Below are positions 1-10,712 of a DNA stretch of 64,000 bases, piece by piece. Numbering within the stretch: position 1 is the stretch's first letter; each line of letters opens with the position of its first letter. Under the pieces are notes generated by a model that saw only the letters and a program-made list of their open reading frames with translations, did no database searches and was not told where the DNA came from. Made by a program: the position numbers and the translations under genes. Source of the DNA: Archivesica marissinica. Its lineage: Eukaryota > Mollusca > Bivalvia > Venerida > Vesicomyidae. The stretch covers positions 60,667,851 through 60,731,850 of the forward strand of contig CM026390.1 of the NCBI GenBank assembly GCA_014843695.1, given 5' to 3'.

Positions 1-893
1 TCACGTGATATGTGAAACCCGAGCTACTTCACGTGATATGTGAAACCCGAGCTACGTCACGTGATATGTGAAACCCGAGCAACTTCACTTGATAAGTAAA
101 ACGCGAGCTACTTCACGTGATATGTGAAACCCCAGCAACTTCACGTGATATGTGAAACCCGAGCAACTTCACGTGATATGTGAAACCCGAGCAACTTCAC
201 GTGATATGTGAAACCCGTGCAACTTCACGTGATATGTGAAACCCGTGCAACTTCACGTGATATGTGAAACCCGTGCTACTTCACGTGATATGTGAAACCC
301 GTGCTACTTCAAGTGATATGTGAAACCCGAGAAACTTCACGTGATATGTGAAACCCGAGCTACGTCACGTGATATGTGAAACCCCAGCAACTTCACGTGA
401 TATGTGAAATCCGAGCAAAATTCACGTGATATGTAAAACCCGAGCTACTTCACATGATATGTGAAACCCGAGCAACTTCACGTGATATGTGAAATCCGAG
501 CAACTTCACGTGATATGTGAAACCCGTGCTACTTCAAGTGATATGTGAAACCCGAGAAACTTCACGTGATATGTGAAACCCGAGCTACGTCACATGATAT
601 GTGAAACCCGAGCAACTTCACGTGATATGTGAAATCCGAGCAAAATTCACGTGATATGTAAAACCCGAGCTACTTCACGTGATATGTGAAACCCGAGCAA
701 CTTCACGTGATATGTGAAATCCGAGCAACTTCACGTGATATGTAAAACCCGAGCTACTTCAAGTGATATGTGTAACCCGAGCAACTTCACGTGATATGTG
801 AAATCCGAGCAACTTCACGTGATATGTGAAACCCGAGCTACTTCACGTGATAGGTGAAACCCGAGCTACGTCACGTGATATGTGAAACCCGAG
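1..893. repeat. 28-bp minisatellite with an E-box in nearly every unit
   Basis: About 32 head-to-tail copies of a 28-base unit of the form TTCACGTGATATGTGAAACC followed by CGAGCAAC. Variants affect mainly the end (GAGC/GTGC, AAC/TAC). Most copies contain the palindrome TCACGTGA, and the wider TTCAC...GTGAA is an inverted repeat. The array runs into an assembly gap, so its true length is unknown. Open frames through it are by-products of the repeat. Confidence 0.95.
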
Positions 894-1893
894 NNNNNNN
901 NNNNNNNNNNNNNNNNNNNNNNNNNNNNNNNNNNNNNNNNNNNNNNNNNNNNNNNNNNNNNNNNNNNNNNNNNNNNNNNNNNNNNNNNNNNNNNNNNNNN
1001 NNNNNNNNNNNNNNNNNNNNNNNNNNNNNNNNNNNNNNNNNNNNNNNNNNNNNNNNNNNNNNNNNNNNNNNNNNNNNNNNNNNNNNNNNNNNNNNNNNNN
1101 NNNNNNNNNNNNNNNNNNNNNNNNNNNNNNNNNNNNNNNNNNNNNNNNNNNNNNNNNNNNNNNNNNNNNNNNNNNNNNNNNNNNNNNNNNNNNNNNNNNN
1201 NNNNNNNNNNNNNNNNNNNNNNNNNNNNNNNNNNNNNNNNNNNNNNNNNNNNNNNNNNNNNNNNNNNNNNNNNNNNNNNNNNNNNNNNNNNNNNNNNNNN
1301 NNNNNNNNNNNNNNNNNNNNNNNNNNNNNNNNNNNNNNNNNNNNNNNNNNNNNNNNNNNNNNNNNNNNNNNNNNNNNNNNNNNNNNNNNNNNNNNNNNNN
1401 NNNNNNNNNNNNNNNNNNNNNNNNNNNNNNNNNNNNNNNNNNNNNNNNNNNNNNNNNNNNNNNNNNNNNNNNNNNNNNNNNNNNNNNNNNNNNNNNNNNN
1501 NNNNNNNNNNNNNNNNNNNNNNNNNNNNNNNNNNNNNNNNNNNNNNNNNNNNNNNNNNNNNNNNNNNNNNNNNNNNNNNNNNNNNNNNNNNNNNNNNNNN
1601 NNNNNNNNNNNNNNNNNNNNNNNNNNNNNNNNNNNNNNNNNNNNNNNNNNNNNNNNNNNNNNNNNNNNNNNNNNNNNNNNNNNNNNNNNNNNNNNNNNNN
1701 NNNNNNNNNNNNNNNNNNNNNNNNNNNNNNNNNNNNNNNNNNNNNNNNNNNNNNNNNNNNNNNNNNNNNNNNNNNNNNNNNNNNNNNNNNNNNNNNNNNN
1801 NNNNNNNNNNNNNNNNNNNNNNNNNNNNNNNNNNNNNNNNNNNNNNNNNNNNNNNNNNNNNNNNNNNNNNNNNNNNNNNNNNNNNNNNNNNNN
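894..1893. other. Assembly gap of exactly 1000 N
   Basis: A run of exactly 1000 N, the same size as the second gap in the window, so it is a placeholder rather than a measured distance. The left side ends inside the 28-bp satellite and the right side does not, so the missing sequence includes the end of that array. Confidence 0.99.
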
Positions 1894-2060
1894 GTGACAT
1901 ATATTATCGCATCAAAAACTAATGAGATGTCACAAATATGATTTCACGTTACCTATAAATGCAACTCGATCACATATGTCACAGCAGCTGTGACAAATAA
2001 GTTCGGGACGTGTGACATAAACGATCGTATAAGTAACACGTCATGATATTATACGAGTCC
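1894..2060. repeat. Stretch with many GTGACA/TGTCAC palindromes
   Basis: Unrecognised sequence right of the gap, with repeated GTGACA and TGTCAC words, including the palindrome TGTCACAGCAGCTGTGACA near 1977. The motif ACGATCGTAT occurs before SINE-A and again after it (near 2319), followed by TGTCACGTGTGAC. The SINE therefore seems to have landed in an older palindromic element. No gene is seen. Confidence 0.5.
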
Positions 2061-2312
2061 GCCTTCGTGGTCGAGTGGTTAAGGTCGCTGATTTGTATAC
2101 CACTGTAACCTATCATCACTGATGGTCACGGGTTCGAGCCCCGCTCAGACCGTGTCTCATTTATATGAAAAAGTTGGCGGTTTCTTGCGGATGTTGGTGC
2201 ACCAAGTACTGGTTAACCGCTGGAGCCTGCCCAGGAAAGGTGGTGTTAGGTAAACTGCCCGTCGCTCAAATGGGAAACCGGTAGCGACGCTAAATGAACT
2301 TAAAATAAAGTA
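2061..2312 (+). mobile_element. SINE-A1, tRNA-headed, with the GTCGCT tail
   Basis: The head has a pol III A box (GTGGTCGAGTGGTTAAGG) and B box (GGTTCGAGCCC) and a long variable arm, like class II tRNAs (Ser/Leu). The body contains GCACCAAGTACTGGTTAACC. The 3' tail has a stem GTCGCT...AGCGAC and ends in an AATAAAG-like tract. This tail is shared with SINE-B, while other SINE-A copies end differently. It is a retroposon, not a tRNA gene. Confidence 0.85.
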
Positions 2313-2427
2313 GTATACGATCGTATTTGTCACGTGTGACGAATATGATCCTACACCGTGTACCTCCCCCTCCCCCTCCCACCGGACAGTATTTCATACA
2401 CGAACAGGCACCCGGGTAGAACTACAC

Positions 2428-2710
2428 ACGGATCTGTAGTCCAGTGGTAACACGCTGGACTGGTAATCCAGGGATCGCAGGTTCGATTCCCTGTCTGACC
2501 CTAATAAAATTAACAGTCTTTCAGATGGGACATTAAACCGAGGTCTCGTGTCGGTGCTGTACACCGTGTACGTAAAAAAACCAGGGGAGACTCTGGAATG
2601 GATCTCTGTCTGTATCATTGCATTATCCTCCAAAATCTAAAATGACTAATATCTTCAGGAGGCGTCGCTCATATGGGCAACCGGTAGCGACGATAAATAA
2701 ACGTAAAACA
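2428..2710 (+). mobile_element. SINE-B, tRNA-Thr-like head, full length
   Basis: The head (GATCTGTAGTCCAGTGG, then GGTTCGATTCC) folds like a tRNA; the anticodon loop CTGGTAA would give anticodon GGT. The body includes TTAACAGTCTTTCAGATGGG and a block with GTGTCGGTGCTGTACACCG. The tail has the CGTCGCT...AGCGACG hairpin and ends in ATAAATAAACGTAAAAC. This is the reference copy for the other B copies. Confidence 0.88.
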
Positions 2711-3510
2711 CATCCGGGTAGAACTCCAGTCCTTCCACAAGCCAATCACCCGTGTGGTGCCAGTCCGTATTTGAAGCATTGCACATTTAGTTTTATTGGG
2801 TATATCCTAACGAAGAGTGTACGTCCACTACCACAACCCTAGCTTCAATACCCAAGCATAGTTTTTATGTTTGGATATTACATTCCACCTATTGATTACT
2901 GAGAAGTGGCTCGTGAAGAACAAATGTGTGGAGTGTAATCAATTAAAGGGCACTAACTCTGGTGATATTGGCACGATCCCGACGAAATTACACGCATTTG
3001 GTTCTGAGAAAAGGCTCAGGATGGACACATATGGGAGTTTTAGTCAAGTAAATGACAATCAATGTTGTGGAAGTGGACCGATCCCCATGAAAGTCGCTCG
3101 TGCACGACTACACTATAGCCATACATATGTATTTTGAACTTATTAAAACTACACCGATTCGTAAAAGTGAAACCCCTCAAAACTGGAATTTTCTCCAATT
3201 CCGTGGTCCCTATTTCTCCCTTCATTGTTCATTATAACAAAAACATCTGTAAATCGGAACCGCTCTGCTTCCGTTTACCGAACATATTTTTTAACAAATA
3301 TCTGCAGTTTCAACTGTAAATTACCCATGTAAATCGAACAGCAACTTGTCTTGGTCAGATTTGAAACTGAGTATTCTTTTAAACAAACAACTTTCAGCTA
3401 TATTTTATCTTTGCAGAATTGAATTGTTAATTTAGGAGAAATCCAAGGAGAAATCTACCTAACGAAGAAAACCCCTCGAAACCGAAAACCCTTCCTACGT
3501 ACAGCCTACA
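2711..3510. other. No gene recognised
   Basis: About 800 bases of AT-rich sequence with only short open frames (under 90 codons) that show no family signature. A short piece near 2700-2760 (CCGGGTAGAACTCCAG, CAAGCCA) resembles pieces near 2410, 10500 and 17890, so it may be part of a dispersed repeat. Confidence 0.5.
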
Positions 3511-3853
3511 TGGTTAATTCCTACGCATCAGAACTCCAATCCGTGGTTTATTCCTACGCATCAGAACTCCCAATCCGTGGTTTATTCCTACGCATCAGAA
3601 CTCCCAATCCGTGGTTTATTCCTACGCATCAGAACTCCAATCCGTGGTTTATTCCTACGCATCAGAACTCCCAATCCGTGGTTTATTCCTACGCATCAGA
3701 ACTCCAATCCGTGGTTTATTCCTACGCATCAGAACTCCAATCCGTGGTTTATTCCTACGCATCAGAACTCCAATCCGTGATTTATTCCTACGCATCAGAA
3801 CTACAATCCGTGGTTTATTCCTACGCATCAGAACTCCAATCCGTGGTTTATTC
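3511..3853. repeat. 33/34-bp minisatellite, about 10 copies
   Basis: Tandem copies of GTGGTTTATTCCTACGCATC plus AGAACTCCAATCC. Unit length alternates between 33 and 34 because of one extra C (CTCCCAA versus CTCCAA). Several frames stay open through it, which explains the apparent repeat proteins on both strands. Confidence 0.95.
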
Positions 3854-4220
3854 CCGATATACCACGGCAAGACAAATCTTATTTCCTAATTGTTCTGATC
3901 TAGACAACGTATATAACGTTTAAAATACATACCTTTCAGTTCTTGAATTTAAACTGAAAGCTGCGCGTTCGGCACGATGATGTGCAATGGTCTGTAGAAG
4001 ACGCGGTCATAATTATGGAAGTGATTTTTTGTGGAATTTCTCTTCGGTAAGACTAACACGATATGAAAATATACTGGACAAATGTGTGATCCCAAATCTG
4101 GACGTACCGATATCAAGGTAGATATCACCCCATGTGAATTTACGCAATTGGTGGACGAGGTCGACGAGGTTAAAAATGATAAGACAAAATGTCGATAACA
4201 ATCAAAAAAGTGATTGGCAT

Positions 4221-4288
4221 GGTATATGAGTATATAGTGCCGACCAGGTGTGAGTCTCCCTGAGTCGCAGTCTATATACTCATATACC
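4221..4288. repeat. Perfect 17-bp stem hairpin
   Basis: GGTATATGAGTATATAG at 4221-4237 is the exact reverse complement of 4272-4288, with a 34-base GC-richer loop. It sits just upstream of SINE-A at 4301. It could be a small foldback element or the end of a MITE. No function can be assigned. Confidence 0.75.
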
Positions 4289-4300
4289 CTGTCATAACAA

Positions 4301-4550
4301 GTCCACATCCGTGGCCGAGTGGCTAAGGTTACTGACTTGTATACCACAGTAACCTATCATCACTGATGGTCACAGGATCGAGCCCCGCTCCGGCCGTGTC
4401 TCATTTATATGAAAATGTTTCTTAAGGAGGTTGGTGCACCAAGTACTGGTTAACCGCTGGAGCCTGCTCAGGAAATGTGTTGTGATGCTACATAGCACCA
4501 AAATGGTGAGGATGCAGGTGTAAAACCAGAACAAACAAACAAACAAGCTG
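4301..4550 (+). mobile_element. SINE-A2
   Basis: Class II tRNA-like head (GTGGCCGAGTGGCTAAGG; B box mutated to GGATCGAGCCC), the body with GGTGCACCAAGTACTGGTTA, then the alternative tail (CACCAAAATGGTGAGGATGC, AGGTGTAAAACC) and a short (ACAA)n end. It differs from the 2061 copy in the tail, which lacks the GTCGCT hairpin. Confidence 0.8.
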
Positions 4551-5340
4551 TCACAACAAACCAAATAACATATATATACTAATTATGTATAGTAGGGTCA
4601 ATATACATGTACCCTATTCGTATGTATAAACATCGTATACATATAGTATAGTATTTTAATGGGAATAATGTACGATCGTATAATATCATCGTATAGTATA
4701 CTTTGTTTGCATAATACAGATATATCGTATATATATGTACCGATATCCGATTATCGTATACGACCATACCGTATAATCGGACCATAAGACTGACATACAT
4801 ACATACGGTATAAATGTACCAATTTTATGTATAGGATATAAGCCGAAAACAATCCAATATGTAAAGTATTGGACTGTGTGAGGCACAGTACCAATATTTT
4901 ACATATTGCATCCGTTGCAGGCTTATATCTTACTTAAAACACACACTTATATAACAAAATCCTACTAATTAAAATTGTTAATTTACATGTAGGACTTAAA
5001 ATAGTACTCTGGCCGTTTGACATCAGTCCAATATTTTAATAATAATGGACTGCAAGTACAAAGATATGAAGTCACGACAGTGTTTTAAATATAATGCTGG
5101 TATACCGTATATCTTTATACGATACAGATGTACACGTTTAAATATCAGTGCCGTCGCCGGCATTTTGAAAGTGGTCCGGCCAAATATAGGAGCATTGAAA
5201 GTGCGACTTTTTTTAGGGGGGTTCGGGGGCATGCACCCCCGAGATTGTTTTGGATTCTGTACTCGATTTCCTTGCATCTGGAGGCATTTCAGTGTGTAAG
5301 TTAGTCTTTTATTAATGCCAACTTTTCTTAAAATTAACAA
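4551..5340. repeat. AT-rich stretch with a long imperfect foldback
   Basis: No gene is recognised. At about 4838-4930, GGATATAAGCC and CAATATGTAAAGTATTGG face an inverted CCAATATTTTACATATTG and GGCTTATATC around a short TGAGG centre, forming an imperfect stem of about 40 bp typical of a MITE. The segment 5140-5300 contains a G-rich stretch (GGGGGGTTCGGGGGCATGCA) in an unidentified repeat. Confidence 0.45.
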
Positions 5341-5350
5341 TGTTTTTTCT

Positions 5351-5760
5351 TCAACGTAAGTGTTTAAAGGACCACACCTGCATGGTGGTCAATGAACCAA
5401 CTGCTATCTCGGCAAGCTGCTGTCCATCGGTGGCTGAAAGGTGTACGTGTTGGAGGGCCTTACTAAGATTGTCGGTGAGTCTTAATATCTCACGAGATAA
5501 GCTCACACCAAACAAATAGTCAAACGTTTTCATCTGAGCAGCCACACCTATGATTCGCGCCCTCATCTCAGAATCTTTATTGCACTCATCCCAGAGGTCC
5601 TATAAGACATTGTAGTTGTCGAGAACACTATGGAGACTGTTGGCCCTTACTGTCCAACGCGTAGGGCACAACGTTCTGAAGCCTGGTGCATCCGGGGCTA
5701 ACTCTTGTTTAATACTCTCAAACAAACTGTCTCTTTTCGGCCACCATAATATACCCTTAC
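5351..5760 (-). pseudogene. hAT transposase fragment (ZMYM1/DUF4371-like), broken
   Basis: The minus strand reads as one frame over about 135 codons with a single internal TAG. It contains ELAPDAPGF, LCPTRWTVRANSLHSVLDNY, then after the stop MRARIIGVAAQMKTFDYLFG and LSREILRLTDNLSKALQHVH. These are typical of domesticated and transposon hAT proteins of the ZMYM1/DUF4371 group, in the part before the C-terminal dimerisation domain. A stop codon lies just upstream of the readable segment, and the frame ends near 5350 without the catalytic C-terminus. It is a decayed transposase fragment, not a host gene. Identification is from remembered family pattern; a protein search would confirm it. Confidence 0.75.
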
Positions 5761-6605
5761 GACGTGAATGTCAATGTTGTATGTATACGATCATGTAAAT
5801 GTACACCAAGTTCGATCCAATCATGGGTGTGTTCTCAAAACACTGTAAACAGAATATATTTGAATTCCATTAATACCATCATTGCACAAACAAGACCAAC
5901 TTGTTCGGTAACATATCTCTGTCTCCGCTGTCCTACTTAGTTTCAACTCAATATTCAGAAAACCTCATTACACTGACCACATTTCGGAAAGCTGCTGCTT
6001 GTAACTGGCATTTCATTGAACACGACAAATACCAAACTACATCAATCATTATCAATATAGTCAATTAGTCCTGCAAACATGCGTAACTATACCATTAGTG
6101 CTGTCCGTGTAACTTGGAGCCCAAGTATTTTCGTTTCTTAGTCGTGAACTTTCTATTTAGTTCCTTGTTCGAATGAACCACTTCCCGCCAGGAAGCGCCT
6201 GCGATCGCGAATCCTAATCGGACCTGGCACATTGTCAGTTGAAGTCGGAGCGGCATCAGCCTCATTCGAATGGGACATTACTTGAAGCAGGTGCTCTCGA
6301 CTATCAGGCCCGTGGAGCTCTAGCTGATCCGGACCAGAAGCGAGTTATTGTCGTACAGTAGGGACAGGAAGTTCGACCTAATCCATTTCTTGTGATGCTG
6401 GTGGCTGAGGAGGCACTTGTGCTGGAGCAGGAAGCTGGCGGTTTGTTTTCCCTATGACTAGGATCCAGCGCTTGCAGGGTATTGTCGACAAAGAGGGTTT
6501 ATTTTGCCACATATAATCTGGATGTTTGTATCATTTAAATGGTGCACGACAATACAAGCTGCTAAGAAACAATGATTGTGAAACAAGATTTTTATAGTAC
6601 AAATA
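5761..6605. other. No gene recognised; possible decayed coding sequence on minus strand
   Basis: Between about 6170 and 6330 the minus strand has an open stretch with HGPDSREHLLQVMSHSNEAD and PGPIRIRDRRRFLAG and is less AT-rich than its surroundings. It may be decayed transposon coding sequence (perhaps the N-terminal part of the hAT at 5351, or a retroelement polyprotein end), but nothing decisive is visible. Confidence 0.3.
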
Positions 6606-6690
6606 TATTTTAGCTCGATTGCGACACACATGTGTCTACATCATACATGTATTAATCTCTCGAGATGCCCCGTTCCTGATGCGATTATCA
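6606..6690 (-). mobile_element. SINE-D tail fragment
   Basis: TATTTTAGCTCGATTGCGA followed by ATTAATCTCTCGAGATGCCC and TTCCTGATGCGAT matches the 3' half of SINE-D in reverse, with many changes. Only the tail is recognisable. Confidence 0.5.
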
Positions 6691-6841
6691 AACTGCCTGG
6701 GCCTGCTTAGTGGTGAGTGTTCAGCCACACACTAGGGCGTCGGGATGGCTTCCAATAAAATGAGTGTGGTTTACCCTGATACTAGAACTTATGTGTATAA
6801 TGTTTTTGAATATCGCGCTATATTGATTGGTACGTCATCAT

Positions 6842-7457
<616 letters not shown>

Positions 7458-7605
7458 ATGGAGTCCAATGACATGCGGGAGAGAGAAGTAGCAAAATGGT
7501 TGTTCAGTTTCTTGCCTAAGAATACCACCACCGTGGTGACACGGCTCGAACTCACAACCGTTCGGTTACAAGGAGGGCAACGTATCAATTACCAGTAGCA
7601 AGCTT
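7458..7605 (-). mobile_element. Diverged SINE-D-like copy abutting the TCTG tract
   Basis: Read on minus it has a B-box-like GAGTTCGAGCC equivalent (GGCTCGAACTC on plus), the block GGGAGAGAGAAGTAGCAAAATGG and GATGGAGTCCAATG, in SINE-D order. The 3' tail is replaced by the TCTG tract, so the microsatellite probably grew at the truncated end. Confidence 0.5.
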
Positions 7606-7635
7606 CGACAACTTATATTTATCACAGAAGACGTA

Positions 7636-7755
7636 TATATGTGGTCATTCACGTGGGACTAAAACCGGAGTCAGATTCGGAGCAAGCCCATCATTCCGAT
7701 TCGGCGAACACCGTACATACTTCCCGATCCGAGGATCAAACGCGGTTTGCTATTT
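7636..7755 (-). mobile_element. SINE-C fragment, diverged
   Basis: GTATATATGTGGTCATTCAC, a GGAGTCAGATTCGG variant of the middle block, then CTTCCCGATCCGAGGATCAA match SINE-C in reverse. Both ends are missing. Confidence 0.55.
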
Positions 7756-7800
7756 CACATTAATATGAACAGCTAGTTATGCTAGTGCACTGTACATACT

Positions 7801-7929
7801 GTAGCCTGGTCAGTCAAATAAATATATTTTAACACCGAGACTATTAATTGGGCCGTATTGAGTTTCTGATCATGTCATTTGGCCAGAAGTTAAAAAGTAA
7901 AAACTCGACAGACTGGCGCCCAGGCTATA
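7801..7929. mobile_element. Possible short MITE
   Basis: GTAGCCTGGTCAGTC at the left end and GACTGGCGCCCAGGCTATAC at the right end are inverted copies with a small gap in alignment, bounding about 130 bases. No clear target duplication was seen, so this is tentative. Confidence 0.3.
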
Positions 7930-8042
7930 CTTAATGGTACAGCATAATACAAAAGCGGTATTAGATGGTGTTACATTGCCTTTGGTATACATTTGGTAAT
8001 TTAGTAATTTCTATTAAATTGTAGTAATAGTATTCTATAAGT

Positions 8043-8205
8043 TTATATAAATTTATTTTAGCTCGATTGGGAAGTTCTCACAACATTATTTGAATCGCTC
8101 TCCATTCCTGATGGAATACATCGTCATAAGGGAGAGAGAAGAGGCAATGAGCAGTTTACCTATGGACACATTCGTAACGGCTACAGCTGGGCGCGAACTC
8201 TGAGC
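8043..8205 (-). mobile_element. SINE-D, 5'-truncated
   Basis: Tail AATTTATTTTAGCTCGATTG, then TCCATTCCTGATGGAATACA and GGGAGAGAGAAGAGGCAATG, in reverse orientation. The tRNA-like head is absent or decayed. It lies downstream of the receptor stop codon and may be within or just beyond its 3' untranslated region. Confidence 0.7.
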
Positions 8206-8530
8206 GAACCTATAATCATGACAGGAGTTTTAGATAATATTTAGACAGCAACATATTTACAATCCAGATAACTCGTTTGCACGAAAAACCATCTCTGTAT
8301 GTCTTTGACACATTGTAACAGTGTTTCTCGATAGTACATCTTACTGTTCTGGTGTTGCCATCACAATACCTGATGCCAATCCCTAGCGTCAATCCATGGC
8401 GCCAATTTATGTTACATAGGAACACAGGTGATGCTGTTTGTGATTAATATATACATGCTTGCTTAATTAGCGCCAACGGATGTATTCACGCCGTATTCAT
8501 ACCAGCAATCGATGGTATATCTCCACAAAG

Positions 8531-9311
8531 TTAATCATAGAATGTGCTCTCGCGCGGTACATTGCCATTACCTTCGCCATTACAGGGGCGCATGCAGTTG
8601 GCTTCTGCTCGCCTTTTGTTCAGACGGAGAACAATATTTCCATTAGAGTAATAATCAACAGACATGAGACGTGTACTGGAAAATAACCGACTCTGTCTGC
8701 GCTGAATGCCTTCTGTCCTTGAACACGCTATCATTGCCACAATGCGTTTTCTTATGGCCTTACTGAAGAAACAGTATATAATGGGGTTTATTCCGCTGTT
8801 TGAATAAGCAAGCCATTGTGCTATTGGCACACACGTGTTTATCAGAAATTCCGCAAGGGTCGTATCATAATCCGGCGGGTCGAAATAAAGGATCATGAAA
8901 ATAGTGTACAATGGTAACCAAGATATTCCGAAGAGGAACACAATAAGCGCCAGCATTTTGATGACCTTGACCTTTGACTTCTGTATCACGTTGCTGTATC
9001 TGAATATGCCAGGTGCTTTTCTTGTAGAGACCCTCATACCGATCAGACTATAGCAGAGAGTTATGAGAAACAACGGCAAAATGTAACATATTATCAAAAT
9101 GACCAAATAGAATATAGGTTCACCATTTTCGTCCGGCCACTCTTGCACACATATGTAGAACATTTGATGGTTCTGGAAGTGTGTTCTCTGTTCGAAGTAA
9201 ATCAACCATGGTATCATGATAGAAAAAGAGAGCACCCAGATAAGTATGACGATGATCTTTCCGATTTTCCATGTCATCTTGTGTTCCAGTGTGAAGCAAA
9301 TCGCAAGATAT
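8531..9311 (-). CDS. Class A GPCR, terminal exon (TM4 to C-tail), neuropeptide-receptor type
   Basis: This exon encodes the second half of a rhodopsin-family receptor. It starts at 9311 after acceptor TATATTGTAG, completing the Arg codon of DRY (RYLAICF). In order: TM4 (IIVILIWVLSFSIMIPWLIY), the extracellular loop 2 cysteine in YICVQEWPDE, TM5 (IFYLVILIICYILPLFLI), basic loop 3 with QKSKVKVIK, TM6 with SWLPLY, and TM7 with PIAQWLAYSNSGINPIIYCF, which holds NPxxY. A C-tail of about 75 residues follows, with a possible palmitoylated CS and basic clusters, ending in TAA at 8531. The pattern recalls SIFamide/NPFF-type peptide receptors, but the ligand cannot be set from this. An open frame of four codons before DRY is intron read-through; there is no ATG there. 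No damage is visible. Confidence 0.9.
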
Positions 9312-9449
9312 CTACAATATATCAATGGAAAATATCAGATCATATAGGCAATGTAGTTATTACATGCGTACTATAGTGTACATGTTTGCATTTACCGGCA
9401 TACTGTAAATGTCACTATATGGTGTAACGGAGACAATCATATCATTTAA

Positions 9450-9945
9450 AGCGACACTACATCGGTGAAAACGCAAATGTCTGCAGAATGTAATTTCATA
9501 TTATATGGTATAAATTTTTCACCAATATTTGCCTCAAAAACTGAGTATTTCAACAAATAAACAAGCGTCGTATACGCGGTTTGTTGACATAACAAAATAA
9601 TGTAAATATGGTCGACATGCATGTGTAATACAATGCATGTATCCTGAATAACACGATTTATCATACAGATTTACCGTTATATCTCAGACTAATCCTAGTT
9701 ATATTATCTCTAAACAAAAGTTTCGCGCGTTTAGTATTGACTCCAATGACACACAAACGTCGATTCAGGAGCATGGATGACCGTTATATGAACTCCTACT
9801 TTCTCTTTTGAAAGTTTGTAGACCACAAGCGTACTGTGTAATGATTCAATGTTAGTGTTCGAATGTATTCAGAAGAATTTGTAGTAGCAATGCATTTCTA
9901 CGTGACAACATGCATCTTATTTGCTTTTTGCGATGTTATGTCGCT
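9450..9945. mobile_element. TTAA-flanked non-autonomous element (family T), in the receptor intron
   Basis: The ends AGCGACACTACATCGG and CGATGTTATGTCGCT are inverted copies with one base of slippage. TTAA flanks both sides (9446-9449 and 9946-9949). The interior has CGTCGTATACGCGGTTTGTT and a GTAGTAGCAATGCATTTC block, both with counterparts in the 57158-57756 element. There is no coding capacity. TTAA target use recalls piggyBac, but the terminal AGC is not the usual CCY. Confidence 0.65.
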
Positions 9946-10089
9946 TTAAATAATTACTGAATAAGTTGTCTCCCTCTTATAATATGATTTGGTATTACGT
10001 ATTCCGTAGTTAGACCCTTTTTCTCGTAATTGTCGTAATTATTCAATATTTGTGTCAACCAGTGATGCTACAAAGGAAGGTTATCAGGG

Positions 10090-10340
10090 TGTCTTATTAG
10101 CGCAGTGGTTATACGCTCGCTTCGCACCAATGCAACATGGGTTCGATCCTCGGACCGAGAAGTATTTTAGATGATATGATGGTCGCAAGATCGGACAGGT
10201 AGGTGGGTTTTCTCCGGGTATTCCGGTTTCCCTCCACACGAATGACCACATATACGCTTTCATCTGTACCAACAAGAGTGATTAATATAAGTTGTTAAAG
10301 GTTGTTTCTCAATCGTTGTCAAATAAATAACGTTTAAACT
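10090..10340 (+). mobile_element. SINE-C, near full length
   Basis: The head has TTAGCGCAGTGGTTATACGC (A box) and GGTTCGATCCTCGGACC (B box). The body has GATCGGACAGGTAGG and TTTTCTCCGGGTATTCCGG. The shared C/D tail AGAGTGATTAATATAAGTTG is followed by CAATCGTTGTCAAATAAATA and GTTTAAACT. It lies antisense inside the receptor intron. Confidence 0.85.
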
Positions 10341-10712
10341 ATGGTCATCAGAATTCATAAATACCAATACAATAGATCGGTCTGTAATCTGAACTATGTG
10401 TTAGTGTTTGGGGTTTAAAGTCGCACCAACTAGTCATACGACGACTCACCAGCTAGAGTTGATGGAGGAACAACCCACGTTCCCACTCCGTGTACCCCTG
10501 CAGGCACAATATGTACCCGGTGCAAAACCACCGACCTACCACAAGCCAGCTGAATAGCTTTCTCATATGTTAACACCGCCAGTAGGATTGAACTAAAGTT
10601 GTCAATATATGAAGAAGGTATGGCCAACACTGAAGTTTGGAGTATGAAGGTAAGTGATATGAGTAACGAACGCCGACATAGTCACTAAGAAACAGCCGAA
10701 AAACTATATTAC

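Larger units (their letters stand above)
9312..10712 (-). other. Receptor intron splitting the DRY motif
   Basis: The donor is AG|GTAATATAG (GT at 10712-10711) and the acceptor AG at 9313-9312. The upstream exon ends GAT-AG and the downstream exon begins A-TAT, so the intron is phase 2 within the Arg codon of DRY. It carries a TTAA-flanked element (9450-9945) and a SINE-C in antisense to the gene (10090-10340). Confidence 0.85.

Noticed and set aside
854..1922. Open frames of about 345 codons
   Set aside because: Almost entirely N; they only reflect the gap.
2061..2150. tRNA-like sequences with good A and B boxes (here and in other SINE heads)
   Set aside because: All are followed by SINE bodies and recur many times with damage to stems; no independent tRNA gene with both clean stems and flanks was found.
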